Source of the DNA: Trachythela sp. YZ-2020
Taxonomy: Eukaryota > Cnidaria > Anthozoa > Malacalcyonacea > Clavulariidae
Length of the DNA stretch: 64,000 nt
Direction: 5' to 3'
Assembly: GCA_016169945.1 (NCBI GenBank)
Contig: JADLSH010000395.1
Span: 8,026,001 to 8,090,000, forward strand
Shown here: piece by piece, positions 46,215-57,457 of the stretch
How the letters are laid out: every line of letters begins with the position of its first letter
Position numbering within the stretch: position 1 is the first letter of the stretch
Notes under the pieces: model-generated
What the model saw: only the letters and a program-made list of their open reading frames with translations
Database searches by the model: none
Told to the model about the DNA's origin: nothing
Translations under genes and position numbers: made by a program

Positions 46215-47960
46215 TTATACCATAAGCCAAGCATGTTGCAAGGCAGCCGAAAATACTCCACAGTCACTGCCATTTAGTTGTTGCTGAACAGGAACGACTC
46301 TAATGCCAGTAAAATTGTCCTGTCCAACATGGTTAATAACTTGGTCTTCTATTTCTCTGTTGATGCTATGGTAGAGACTGTCATATAAATTGACCGTTTC
46401 ATCTTCACATCCTACTGTGCCAACACATACCCAGTGTGAATTACCGGTGTGCAAAATCTGAATAAATTCCTCATTAACTTCGGTGAACTTTTTTACAGGT
46501 CCCAAAGTTGGTCTTTGCAGCCCATGAACTCCAGGGTTAACATTTTGAAGACATACGTGTACTGCATGAATGATATCACAGCCAAGCCATCCACTGGGAG
46601 ACAAAACCAAATTGAAATGTTCTTCATTCAGTTTTGCAATTGGTGCTAACTTTTCACTGGAGCATGTTGACACTTTAGTTATAATAACATCACTATCCAG
46701 CTTCTGTGTATTCGAAGAGCCGTTAGCTTTGCCTTCTGATTTACAACCTGAACATTGCCATGTTGTAAGTGCATTGTTTGGCTTGAGTTTTAGGTTAAGA
46801 CAAGTCAAATGAAAAAACTTTCCATTTTTACACACTACATTATGGCATTTCAGGAGTTTATCTGAATACATTGGCTTCTCTTTGCAGACACAGATGCATG
46901 GTAACTTAAGAGCTTCTTCCACGAGTTCCTTTGTTTGCTTTGCTTTTGAATTCTTATTCTTGACAGAATTTGTTTTATGGCACAGGGGGCAAAACCATTT
47001 TTGGGGTACTTTAGCAACTTTCAAGCAACTTAAGTGGAATATGGAAATGGTGCATGATTCATTGCTACATGTTACCACAGATTCTGTACTTTCTTGACAA
47101 CAAAAGCAGACAGATTTGATACTAGCTGATGGCCAAGTGTGTGTATACCACCTGCCAAGGACTTCTGGTAGGAAGAACTATGTTCCAATGATCAATGTCT
47201 GGTAAAATTCTTTCGCAGAAGAAATTAATTTGTTCACTACCGGTAAAGCCACAAACAACAAAGTCACAGAACTTGTAACCAGTAGTGAACATTTGCTGCT
47301 GGGTCTGGTAGTAATAGGCATGGTCTCTATGTAGGAATGTAACTCCGTTGTCTGACTTTAAACAAGAGTTTTTCTTGGAAATATAGTCATTAAACTCTGT
47401 ATCCTTTAAACAGTATGGGCACTTGACCTCTCCACAACCTTCACCGCAACAATAACAACTGCACAGAAAGTCTGGTGTAGTATGTAACCATGGGTACTCT
47501 TTATTAATAAATGTACCACATGTTTTAACCTTGAAATTGGTGTTCTTCTCTTTCATAACTTTCTCATATGCTGCGATTGCAACGTTTTCATGTGTATAGC
47601 CGTGTTCGGTTGCTGCTGTACTGAACTTAAAAATGTTCGGGTAGATTGCGAAGGCTGTGCCGGGTTGATGTGGGATGCTGCTTTACTTATAGATGCACCA
47701 ATTCTACCAGCTCGGTGACGATAGAAACTAGAACCTCTGATTGGGTTCTGGGTATCTTCCTCAATAAGTTTTATCTCATCCTCAGTGATGTCAATGTCGA
47801 CATTTGAACATGCCTCCAGCAGATTGTGATACTCCACGTGTAAGAACTTCTTGTCAAATAAATCAGGAATTGTTTGTACATCTAAACTTTTTGAAATAAA
47901 AGAATCAGAGTAGGGATGTATCAAACTTAAAGCCACAGGCTTTTTCTTGCAGAGATTCAG
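46215..47960 (-). pseudogene. YqaJ nuclease - PHD - C48 protease gene
   Basis: One minus-strand protein in three frames. First a YqaJ/lambda-exonuclease-like region: SSFYRHRAGRIGASIS, TPDFLCSCYCCGEGCGEVKC (catalytic EVKCP) and YYYQTQQQMF. Then a PHD-type finger: VCFCCQ, IFHLSCL and WFCPLCH. A second Cys-rich region follows, then a Ulp1-like C48 cysteine protease with SHWVCVG (His), NLYDSL (Asp) and NGSDCGVFSAA (Cys). Shifts lie near 47,620 and 47,115. YqaJ proteins are the second gene of ISL2EU transposons, to my knowledge. It converges with the THAP-like fragment, as expected of that element, and is cut at 46,215 by the deletion junction. Confidence 0.65.
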
Positions 47961-48054
47961 TTATGAATAAGTTCAGTTACATTTGGCATAAATTGAGGCT
48001 TTCGACTTTGTTGTAGTGGCAGTCCCTTGATCTGAAGTCGAAGATGTTACATAG

Positions 48055-48306
48055 CTACAATCAGTGACAAAACAGTTCGGACAAAGTATCAAAATAGCGT
48101 CTGGTTGCGATATAATTGACTCCCTCGCACCCCCCGTTCAATGTTGAGTGGAAAATTTATCGCGAAAAATGTTGCTTACTAGACCAGCAACATTGTTCAG
48201 GGTGGGGGAGGGAGGAATAGGGTATATATACTCAACAGCATTATACATTGTGTACTTATCTATATGGGTAACTACTGTCCAAAACATTTTTGTCACTGAT
48301 TGCATT
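48055..48306. repeat. MITE family M1, copy 2
   Basis: Ends CTACAATCAGTGACAAAA and TTTTTGTCACTGATTGCA. Internal CACCCCCCGTTCAATGTTG pairs with CAACATTGTTCAGGGTGGGGG. Same plan as 19,385-19,645. Confidence 0.75.
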
Positions 48307-48644
48307 CTTGCGAGCTTGGCGGTAGTGCGCTTGGACAGCGTTTAGTTGTTGCTTTGCTGAATTAATATTAAATGTTGAACATGAAGTCATGTCAATAATG
48401 TATTTTAATACAACATACAATTCAAGTTGTTGACAAATATGCATTTTGCATTGCTCATCACTAAATAATTTGCTCATTGACATGTAACGAATCCCACTTG
48501 ATTCCAAGTCACACTTGAATGGAAAAATAGTGCAATTATTGGTGTTTCTCTGCCTTACATGTTGTATTTATGTCAAAGGAATTGATTATTTTGTTTACTT
48601 TAATGTATTGAATTATATGAAATTAAAATGTATAGTTTCGTCGA

Positions 48645-48712
48645 CGGTTCCCACTATTTATAGTATATGAATATATCACATTTCAATTAGTAACTGTATA
48701 TAGTGGGAACCG
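48645..48712. repeat. hairpin with CGGTTCCCACTAT arms
   Basis: CGGTTCCCACTATTTATA pairs with TATATAGTGGGAACCG across 34 bp. Possibly the end of the Tc1-type element that follows. Confidence 0.7.
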
Positions 48713-48904
48713 TGGACTTTTAGCCCCTTTCTCTGGTTTATTTTAAATACAACATACGCATATTTTAGACAAAAACATTCATATAACTCTTACACACATA
48801 TTGTGCTCTTGATTTTTCAACAGCGATCACATTCATGTGACAAAACATGGAAATAATTGCGCTAGCAAAAGTGGGATTTGTTGGCACGGAAGTATGCTAT
48901 ACAA

Positions 48905-49780
48905 CGCGTTTCAATAGTAACTTTGTTAATATTTGGTCCTGAACTTGCGCGCCTACAAAACACGTGAATTCGCTTTGGCATGCTTCTAGTTATATAGTTT
49001 GCATAATCTACAGGTATATTATACAAAGTTTTTATAACTCTAGTCTTAAATTGTTCTCGTGTCTCCCAAACAATCGGGAAGTCTATAATTTGACACTCGA
49101 GCTGTTTATTTACTATATATGAATATATAATGTTTTCTATTTGATTTAAATCTGGAGACCTGGCTGGATTATAAATAATTTACAACACTCTTTCTTTATA
49201 ATTTTCGGTGCAGCTAAGCTTCGCTGAGATGGATCATTGTCCATTACGAACAATTTTCTTCCACGCTTGGGCGAGAGTAAAACAGAAAATTAGTTTCGTA
49301 CGAACCAAGCGAAAATACATTCCAGTCATTTTCTTGTATTTGCGACCATTACAACTCTCTGGTTGTGAGAAATTACGAATAGTAAGTGAAGCCGTTTCCT
49401 ACCTACCAGGTTTTTTCCATCCCTTTACAGTAACGTGTAAATGCTCTGCCTTTTTTCTTCACACACGCCCTCTTGGGGCTAATGAGTTACTAAGAGGCTG
49501 TTTTGTATAAACAAAAGAGACTCCGTCTAAATAGAATGCAATATTTCGCGAGAAGAAATCAGGCTTGGTGGAATGTATCTTCATATACTCTTGCGCAAAT
49601 GCCTTTCGTTTCTTACTATCACAGCTTGTTAAAACCCCCTTTCTACGTGCAGGAAGATCATCAAAACCAGCCGCTTTCACTTCTTGATAAATTGACCGGT
49701 AGGGCACTTGCCGCAATAGCAGTTCCCTGTGCGCAACGAAGCACTTTGGACTTGATCACATTTTGGACTTGATTAACATT
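48905..49780 (-). pseudogene. Tc1/IS630-type transposase pseudogene 2
   Basis: The minus strand reads PARRKGVLTSCDSKKRKAF, then AFYLDGVSFVYTKQPLSNSL with the first catalytic Asp. A degenerate middle is followed by NPARSPDLNQIENII, the third catalytic motif with Gln where Pro is usual, and a C-terminus IPVDYANYITRSMPKRI. Several shifts and stops lie between 49,200 and 49,460. The second catalytic Asp is not readable. It differs from the copy at 10.6-11.5 kb, so two families are present. Confidence 0.65.
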
Positions 49781-49957
49781 TTGGACTTGATCACGAACAC
49801 TTTTTATTGTTCTTATCAATTTTCTTCAACCTCTTCTCTTTCCCCAGTAAAAGGACATATACTCACTTTGTATCGGAAATAGTTAAATTATACTTCATAA
49901 TTGATTGGTTGCATAAAGAACAAGCTTTAAAATGGATGATGACAGATGTAGATTAAT

Positions 49958-52065
49958 GTGGAAGAATGGAGAAGACGTAACAAAATGGATTTTATTGGTG
50001 AAACGTATGCTGTAGCGCGTAGTTGGAACAACAACAAAATGGTGGCAATGGCAGGAATTGGTCTTCTCAATGATAAAGTGGAATTTCCATTGACTATGCC
50101 AGAAGAGGACAGAAAAGATTGGTCTAAGTTGAAGACAGCCATCTTGACGGAGTATCGAACCAACGAAGCAACCTCGGAACAGGCTTTTCTCACCAGAACA
50201 CGACAAAAGTCTTACTTCGCACCCAGACCCCTACCGATAACATATCCACCGTCAAAGCTGCTGAGTCAACTGAAAGCCAACTCAAATCACTCACACAGAA
50301 TTTAAAGAACTTAAAACATTTCTTCGAGCAGTTCCAGAATCATCAGGTGAGGTGCAGGTTGTTTCTTCTAAATTGCCCCCACTGGGTCAGATGTAACATG
50401 AATCAGCTCGGACTGCCTGGTCTAGAAAAATTGATTCAGTTTGGTTCCTTCGGTATTGATTGGACCAATAAGACACTTACCTGGGTGATGCTAAACTAGT
50501 ACTAGAGCGATGCTCACATGAGTCAGTGCTTTCACCTGTTTGTTGTTTCCCTTATTTCAAATCACACCATCCCCCATCGCTTCACAATGTTTTGTGGTAG
50601 CTGGAACATCCGATTGCGGTCCATGTGACCAAGATGTGTTCTTTTCTCCCTTTAATGACAAATTGACTAGTCCAGATATTTTACTTGGAGCTGGTTTTAT
50701 TTCTGCCAGTTCACAAAATTGTATACCCATCACTGTGCTGAACAACAGTGAGCACCCTGTTCAACTTTATGCAGGCACTTGTGTTGGTGAAATTTATCCA
50801 ATCAAGGTCCAACAATCCGATTGTAATGTCACTAGGGTTTTTCATCCTCCATACAAACCACCTGAATCGAGAGAACCTGCAGCAGTTAATCTTGATAAAT
50901 GTGACGTCACAGTATCAGCGAAACACAAACTAGACTGTTACTCTAAGAATATATATATCTTGTTTGTATTTGTACAACTCGTAAAAATATACAGCGATAC
51001 TACATACCAAAACATCTAATTAGTTATTTATTATACAACTGCTTTATAAAGTATTTTTTATTGAGAAGAAAAACCGGTCAAACCGGTTTTCTACTATACA
51101 AATAACCAAGTATCCAAATATTGCTGTATATTTGTACTCATTTTTAGCGTTATTTGGACACTTTTTAACACAGTTCTATAATAAAGGGATGTATTCGCTA
51201 ACAGTGAAGCAGAGATTGGTCGTACTCAATGAACTCAGTTCCACATACATACCAAGAATCAAGTTCCTGTAGCAGTTAAACTTCGTCGAACACAATTGGA
51301 TATGGAGCGACGAGGCATTATTGACCTTCTTCACCCTACTCTGCACCTATCCTACTTGTACACAAAGCAGACATGCAGACGTTCGAGCCCTAAATGATGC
51401 TACACAGTTTGCGAATGTTGGATTCCTTGCATGGACCTAAACTGTTCACAATATTAGACTTGTACAGTGGATATTGGCAGACTCTTATTGCGAAGGAACA
51501 ACGTCATAAATCTTCCACAGAGTCAGGACACAGGCAATTCTGTGTAATGGCCTTTGGTGTGAAGAACGTGCCCAGTATTTGCCCGGCTTATGGCAGATAT
51601 TATGCAAGGATTGCAATGGAACAGTATCGCCATCTATCTGGATGATATAATCATTGGTGGCAAGAATTTCCGGGAACACTATGACGTGCTGAGGATGTTT
51701 TTCAACGATTACACCAAGCAGGATTAACCATTAAGTCGAGCATGGTCTCCTTATGCCGCAACAAACTCTCTCTCCTGGGCTATCAAATCTCAGTGAGAAG
51801 AATCGAGCCTGTTCCATATAAATTAAATGTTATTCGTCATTGGCCACACCCTGAGAACACCAAGGATTTGTGGGCGTTTCTTGGACTGTGCAACTACTAC
51901 AGTGATCTCATCCCGAACCTCCAAGACCATGCATGGGTCCTCAACCAGTTAACTGGTAAATCTAAATTCATCTGGTCCTTAGAAAGAGAGGCAGACTTCC
52001 ATTATTTAAAGTTTGCATTAACCTCTGATGATGTTCTTCTCCAATTCCCCAACATTCTATCCAAA
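49958..52065 (+). pseudogene. Ty3/gypsy element 2: Gag, linker and RT
   Basis: Gag-like: DRKDWSKLKTAILTEY followed by AFLTRTRQK. The protease-RT linker at 50,590-50,900 has VVAGTSDCGPC, HPVQLYAGTCVGEIYP, a normal bridge motif in these elements, but no protease active site was found. After an AT-rich interruption RT resumes: VKLRRTQLDMERRGII, TILDLYSGYWQ, FCVMAFGVKN and catalytic YLDDII near 51,640, then GLCNYYSDLIPNL. Frames change about five times. The sequence leaves the Ty3 frame near 52,065 (LLQFPNI). Confidence 0.75.
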
Positions 52066-52099
52066 GCATTCTATCCAAAGCATTCAATACCATTGATCA

Positions 52100-52567
52100 T
52101 ATTTACTTCTGGGAAAACTGAAGTCATTTGGCTTCTCAGATCACGTTACTGGTTGGATTAGGTCTTATCTTTCTGATAGATCTCAAGTAACATGTGTGGA
52201 TAATAAATATTCATCCTTCAAGCATATTTCAATCGGCGTGCCCCAGGGTAGCGTGCTTGGTCCACTACTGTTTAACATTTATGTGAACGATCTTCCAAAA
52301 TGCCTTGAAACATGTGAGATAATTATGTACGCTGATGACACTGTCCTCTACTACTCCTCAGCTTCAGTAATGGATATCGAACAGCATCTTAATAATGACT
52401 TAATAAAAGTTGTTGATTGGTTTAATATTAACCTCCTAACCTTGAACAGTAAGAAGACCAATTTTATGCTTATTGGTGGTTCTCAAAAATTAAAATCTTG
52501 TACTGATCTTTCTATCAACGTAGAAAATGCAACACTTGATAGAGTGGACTGTATTAAGTATTTAGGT
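52100..52567 (+). pseudogene. Jockey/CR1-like LINE RT fused into the Ty3 element
   Basis: An open frame includes HISIGVPQGSVLGPLLFNIY (motif B) and MYADDTVLYYSSAS (motif C), then VVDWFNINLLTLNSKKTNFM and KYLG. It is a well-preserved LINE RT core in the middle of a Ty3 element. The left junction lies in a short repeat CCAAAGCATTCTATCCAAAGC. The right junction to integrase is at TTAGGTG/GCATTGAC. Confidence 0.8.
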
Positions 52568-54830
52568 GCATTGACACAAAGCGGATTTCAGCATTACATC
52601 CTCAAGCCAAAGGAACGGTTGAAAGGCTTAATCGAACTATCCGTGACATGTTGAGGAAATCAACAAAAGAGTGTGGAAAGGATTGGCATTTTGAACTCCC
52701 TTTTGTGCTGTTCAACTACATGAATCATGACCACGAAGCTACTGGCTATTGCCCTTCTTCCTGTCCCATGGCTATTTTCCCTTCTTCCTGTCCCATGGCT
52801 ATTTTCCTCGTACTGCAAGGTGTTGGTAGTTGCACCTCCTCTCGCTAAGAGTCAACTTTCGGCTAGCCAGTGGGCTGCGATCCTTTCTTCTCGCTTTAAA
52901 GAAGCTCATTTAGGAGCTTGAACAATAAGAAGACCAATTTTATGCTTATTGGTGGTTCTCAAAAATTAAAATCTTGTACTGATCTTTCTATCAACGTAGA
53001 AAATGCAACACTTGATAGAGTGGACTGTATTAAGTATTTAGGTGTAACTATCAATCAGATAGGACCTGGGCGGATCACGTAGATACTATTGTAGCTAAAT
53101 CAATGCAACGCATCGGCTTACTCAAGCGCATTAAATATTTGTTACCACATCAAGCTAGAATAACATTGTACAATGCCCTGATTTTGCCTGTTCTCTATTA
53201 TGCGGATATAGTGTGGGGTGATAAGAACAATACTGTACTTATGAACATGTTGCAGATTGTTCAGAACAAAGCCGCTAAATCAATCCTTGATGTTTCCTTA
53301 TGATTCTTCTGCGACGGAAGCCTTACAAACCTTGGGGTGGAAAAACTGAACCAAAGACGCAAGTTCCATAGATGTGTTGCAGTTTATAAACTTATGAACA
53401 ATTGATTTAGATTCTAAATTTGAGCTGGCAAACTCAAGATAAAGAAGCGTATGCCTTTATCTTTGCATTAAGGAGATTTAGACCGTACCTGCGAATTTGA
53501 CAACTTAACCTGGACTACTATTGTGATGAGCTTGGCATTGACACAAAGCGGATTTCAGCATTACATCCTCAAGCCAAAGGAACGGTTGAAAGGCTTAATC
53601 GAACTATCTGTGACATGTTGAGGAAATCAACAAAAGAGTGTGGAAAGGATTGGCATTTTGAACTCCCTTTTGTGCTGTTCAACTACATGAATCATGACCA
53701 CGAAGCTACTGGCTATTGCCCTTCTTCCTGTCCCATGGCTATTTTCCCTTCTTCCTGTCCCATGGCTATTTTCCTCGTACTGCAAGGTGTTGGTAGTTGC
53801 ACCTCCTCTCGCTAAGAGTCAACTTTCGGCTAGCCAGTGGGCTGCGATCCTTTCTTCTCGCTTTAAAGAAGCTCATTTAGGAGCTTGAACAATAAGAAGA
53901 CCAATTTTATGCTTATTGGTGGTTCTCAAAAATTAAAATCTTGTACTGATCTTTCTATCAACGTAGAAAATGCAACACTTGATAGAGTGGACTGTATTAA
54001 GTATTTAGGTGTAACTATCAATCAGATAGGACCTGGGCGGATCACGTAGATACTATTGTAGCTAAATCAATGCAACGCATCGGCTTACTCAAGCGCATTA
54101 AATATTTGTTACAACATCAAGCTAGAATAACATTGTACAATGCCCTGATTTTGCCTGTTCTCTATTATGCGGATATAGTGTGGGGTGATAAGAACAATAC
54201 TGTACTTATGAACATGTTGCAGATTGTTCAGAACAAAGCCGCTAAATCAATCCTTGATGTTTCCTTATGATTCTTCTGCGACGGAAGCCTTACAAACCTT
54301 GGGGTGGAAAAACTGAACCAAAGACGCAAGTTCCATAGATGTGTTGCAGTTTATAAACTTATGAACAATTGATTTAGATTCTAAATTTGAGCTGGCAAAC
54401 TCAAGATAAAGAAGCATATGCCTTTATCTTTGCATTAAGGAGATTTAGACCGTACCTGCGAATTTGACAACTTAACCTGGACTACTATTGTGATGAGCTT
54501 GGCATTGACACAAAGCGGATTTCAGCATTACATCCTCAAGCCAAAGGAACGGTTGAAAGGCTTAATCGAACTATCCGTGACATGTTGAGGAAATCAACAA
54601 AAGAGTGTGGAAAGGATTGGCATTTTGAACTCCCTTTTGTGCTGTTCAACTACATGAATCATGACCACGAAGCTACTGGCTATTGCCCTTCTTCCTGTCC
54701 CATGGCTATTTTCCTCGTACTGCAAGGTGTTGGTAGTTGCACCTCCTCTCGCTAAGAGTCAACTTTCGGCTAGCCAGTGGGCTGCGATCCTTTCTTCTCG
54801 CTTTAAAGAAGCTCATTTAGGAGCCCAAAC
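52568..54830 (+). repeat. 967-bp chimeric integrase-LINE tandem array
   Basis: Units begin at 52,568, 53,535 and 54,502 (GCATTGACACAAAGCGGATT). Each unit joins a Ty3 integrase tail (RTIRDMLRKSTKECGKDWHF, FVLFNYMNHDHEATGYCP) to a LINE RT C-terminus (RIGLLKRIKYLL, LPVLYYADIVWGDKNN). Copies 1 and 2 differ at only a few bases. A 27-bp duplication (CTTCCTGTCCCATGGCTATT repeated) is in copies 1 and 2 but not 3. Copy 3 continues into the true Ty3 sequence (GAGCCCAAACACAGG), so it holds the original junction. Confidence 0.9.
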
Positions 54831-55142
54831 ACAGGATTTACAAGCGAGGGGTGGACAGTCAAGGAGTGTACTGAACTTCATGTTGGATACTCTGTAATGA
54901 TGCATGTACCTCCTAAACCAGGATCTCCTTCGAAGTTGCATAATCATTGGCAGGGATCATATGTAGTAGTGAAGTGTCTTCAAGGTAATACGTACCGAAT
55001 CAAACATCACGAAAACTTTCGAAAGAGGGTCTTGCAACACTGTGACCAGCTGTGGGTCATCAACAACCGTCCAGAGCAACTTCGAAACAATACTCCTGCT
55101 ACTCTACATACTGAAGAAACCTCTACAGCATCCCAGACATAA
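54831..55142 (+). pseudogene. Ty3/gypsy element 2: pol C-terminus
   Basis: After the third integrase piece the frame reads VPPKPGSPSKLHNHWQGSYV, VVKCLQGNTYRIKHHENFRK, RVLQHCDQLWVI and stops at 55,142. This is the usual GPY/F-like end of Ty3/gypsy integrases. ATG 54,897 is an incidental start within the polyprotein. Confidence 0.7.
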
Positions 55143-56165
55143 TATTTTATTCAGAAAAGCATTAGGTGATATGATATATATGATTATACGATTTGTTAAC
55201 TTATCTGTCCTATCTGAGTGACGCAAGGTAGAAGTTCAATCGCAATGTTCATTGTTTTGTATCAGCCTCTTGTCTAGGAGTAAAATATCCATTTTTTATT
55301 CAATCTTTATAGCAAATTAAAGCAGCATTGTTGTCCAGTCCGGTTCAGCTATGGATTCCATCCTCTCTCTCTTTTCTCTCACTGTACTTCGTTCCTTTCC
55401 TAATGTGTGAAGCGCTATTTATGTGGCTCGTAAGGCAAGTTACGTCTAACTTCCCTTATGTAATATAGTATGATCTGGCAAATTCTAATAACCACAAATC
55501 GGGTAAAGCCAAACCGAGCTATGTCCGCTACGTTATTTGTGGGACAAGGCTTCCTGTTATTGTTATTTGTTTATCTCTAACTATTTGCTCACTCATGCAT
55601 ATAAGGTTAACTAAGGTCGATATATATGAAAAGAAAATAACTGAGTAAAATGTATACATTACATGATTATAGTATATCATGTAACACAGGAGTAACAACG
55701 CCGCACAGGCGGAATTTAGGGCGAATAAACTTGAGAGGATTTACAGATCTATATTTTTTTTGCAATGAATCATGCCACAACACCGAGCTTATGTATTGTT
55801 TTTCATTACATTTAGAAATGTCAATAATAACGCACCTGATTGGATAATAAAAAAGCATTTACGTGCTTGGGTGCATATGTAATGCTTCTATAAATATCCA
55901 TAATTTCCAACTGCAGGAAAGATATAAATAATGCCTCAGCGACAAATTTTAACATTATATTATGATTAAGTAGTTTATTAAAAAAAACTCTCCCAGTTAC
56001 AATAACTGAATTAGCGAGCTTAATACATTACAATAACTGAATTAGCGAGCTTAATACATTACAATAAAACTAATCAAATCTTGGTATTTACACAATATAA
56101 ATACTAATATTGCTAATCAAGTTTAAATATTTAAAAGTAAAAAAGGATTGTGCTCTCTTTGTTCT
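55143..56165. other. possible LTR remnant and AT-rich sequence
   Basis: No coding signal. A 32-bp unit (AACTGAATTAGCGAGCTTAA) is tandemly duplicated at about 56,001-56,064. The 3' LTR of Ty3 element 2 should lie just after 55,142 but I could not define it. Confidence 0.4.
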
Positions 56166-56169
56166 ACAA

Positions 56170-56575
56170 GCAATAGTATCATCAAATAAATAGTATTATT
56201 CAGAAAACCTCTTTAAGGTTGGAAATTGTGATCGATTAAGAACCTCTGAATACGATTCAGTCTCTGGGTAAATTATTTTAAGTGCCTTTTTGCACTACTT
56301 CCATTGCATCAGACAAATAATCCAGTATACCCTGCCACACAGGAACAGCATATTCCAGCACCGGTCGTACTGTACTTATATATACTTTTAGCATATTACT
56401 TTGTCGACTCCAGCTCTTCGCAAAATCCCTAGAGAATACAACTTCTTACTGGCTTTTTTAACAATGTACTCGACGTGGCTATTCCAGTTTAGGTCACTGC
56501 TCATAATAACACCTAAGATCTTATAAGTCTTGAATCGCTCAATAACATTGTTACCAATTTCAATCGGATGGAGTA
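56170..56575 (-). pseudogene. CR1-like LINE RT C-terminus
   Basis: The minus strand reads VIERFKTYKILGVIMSSDLN, HVEYIVKKASKKLYSLGILR, VYISTVRPVLEYAVPVWQG and, after frame changes, ALKIIYPETESYSEVLNRSQ. This is the thumb/post-RT part of a CR1-type LINE. Three frames are used. No RT core follows. Confidence 0.7.
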
Positions 56576-56609
56576 ATTATAACTTTTCGATTGTTGTAAT
56601 TTGTAAGAA

Positions 56610-57457
56610 ATGTCCAAACAATCTAAAATCCTGCTGAAGATTTCACTTCAGAAAGTGAGAAAGAAGCAGAAAAAGTTGACGAAGTGGAAGCAAACGAACA
56701 TGACAAAGTAAATAAAGATGTTGAACCTTGCGAAGATGACTCGTCAGACTCAGCATTCATATCTGATAAAATGGACAAGCCAAACATCTGGACAGATAAA
56801 AAGTGGCACGAGAAACAGATGCTCTACCCATGGCTACTCTGTGATTTCTGTATTTCTGGAAAAAATCTTGGTATGCACCGAATGCTGGGGCTTCATCTAA
56901 GTTCAGAATGGCAAACAACGAATGTAACATATAACAGAAGCACGAAGGATGCAAGACTGTCTTCATTGCGGAAAAAGATTTATAAACATTTACATTCAGC
57001 AAAAGAAAAACAGTATGCATGCCCATGTAGATGCCATGAACAGCAAATGGTTGGATAACACAAAGAGTTTTCCACACGAGCTATACTACATAGCAAAAAA
57101 TGACAGACCACTGAGCGATCCAATCATAGACATGTCAGTGTCGATGCTAACACATTGATTGACAAATTCCTGGATGCAATGAAAGATCATCTTTTCGCCA
57201 CAAATGCATCTGGAACTGTTCGAACCAGTGATGTCTACCAAAAACGTCTTAACCAAATTTGCATCCTTTATCCAACCTATTGGGCACAAGATCCTGATCT
57301 CAACTATGGCGAAGGGGAGGTACAATCATTGTGCAATCGCTTTGGTCTCACAAGAAGTTTAACAGTGTCAGCATTCCAAGACTATGTTGACATTCAAGGG
57401 AGACAAGCTCATATTTCGATTCTTTCACTAAATGCCGAAGGTGAGGTAGTCAAATAA
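56610..57457 (+). pseudogene. ZNF862/hAT-like protein remnant
   Basis: A Lys/Glu-rich start, then WTDKKWHEKQMLYPWLLCDF, CISGKNLGMHR and SSEWQTTNVTYNRSTKDARL, SSLRKKIYKH. This is the TTF/BED-type zinc-finger region of ZNF862/KIAA1586-like, hAT-derived proteins. After frameshifts near 57,050 and 57,100 the C-terminal part reads YQKRLNQICILYPTYWAQDP, LNYGEGEVQSLCNRFGL and FQDYVDIQGRQAHISIL, matching the region before hAT dimerisation. The catalytic core between them is absent. Confidence 0.55.

Larger units (their letters stand above)
49930..55142 (+). mobile_element. Ty3/gypsy element 2, rearranged with a LINE
   Basis: Gag-like, linker, RT and integrase pieces occur in Ty3/gypsy order from about 49,930 to 55,142, but a LINE RT is fused in at about 52,100 and a three-fold chimeric array occupies 52,568-54,830. 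About 250 bp of unrelated AT-rich sequence interrupt at 50,930-51,190. LTRs were not identified. Confidence 0.75.

Noticed and set aside
49208..49510. Plus-strand 100-codon open frame
   Set aside because: It is the complement of the Tc1/IS630-type transposase remnant, whose motifs are on the minus strand.
52648..52848. Open frames in the 967-bp units as independent small genes
   Set aside because: They are pieces of Ty3 integrase and LINE RT repeated by the array.
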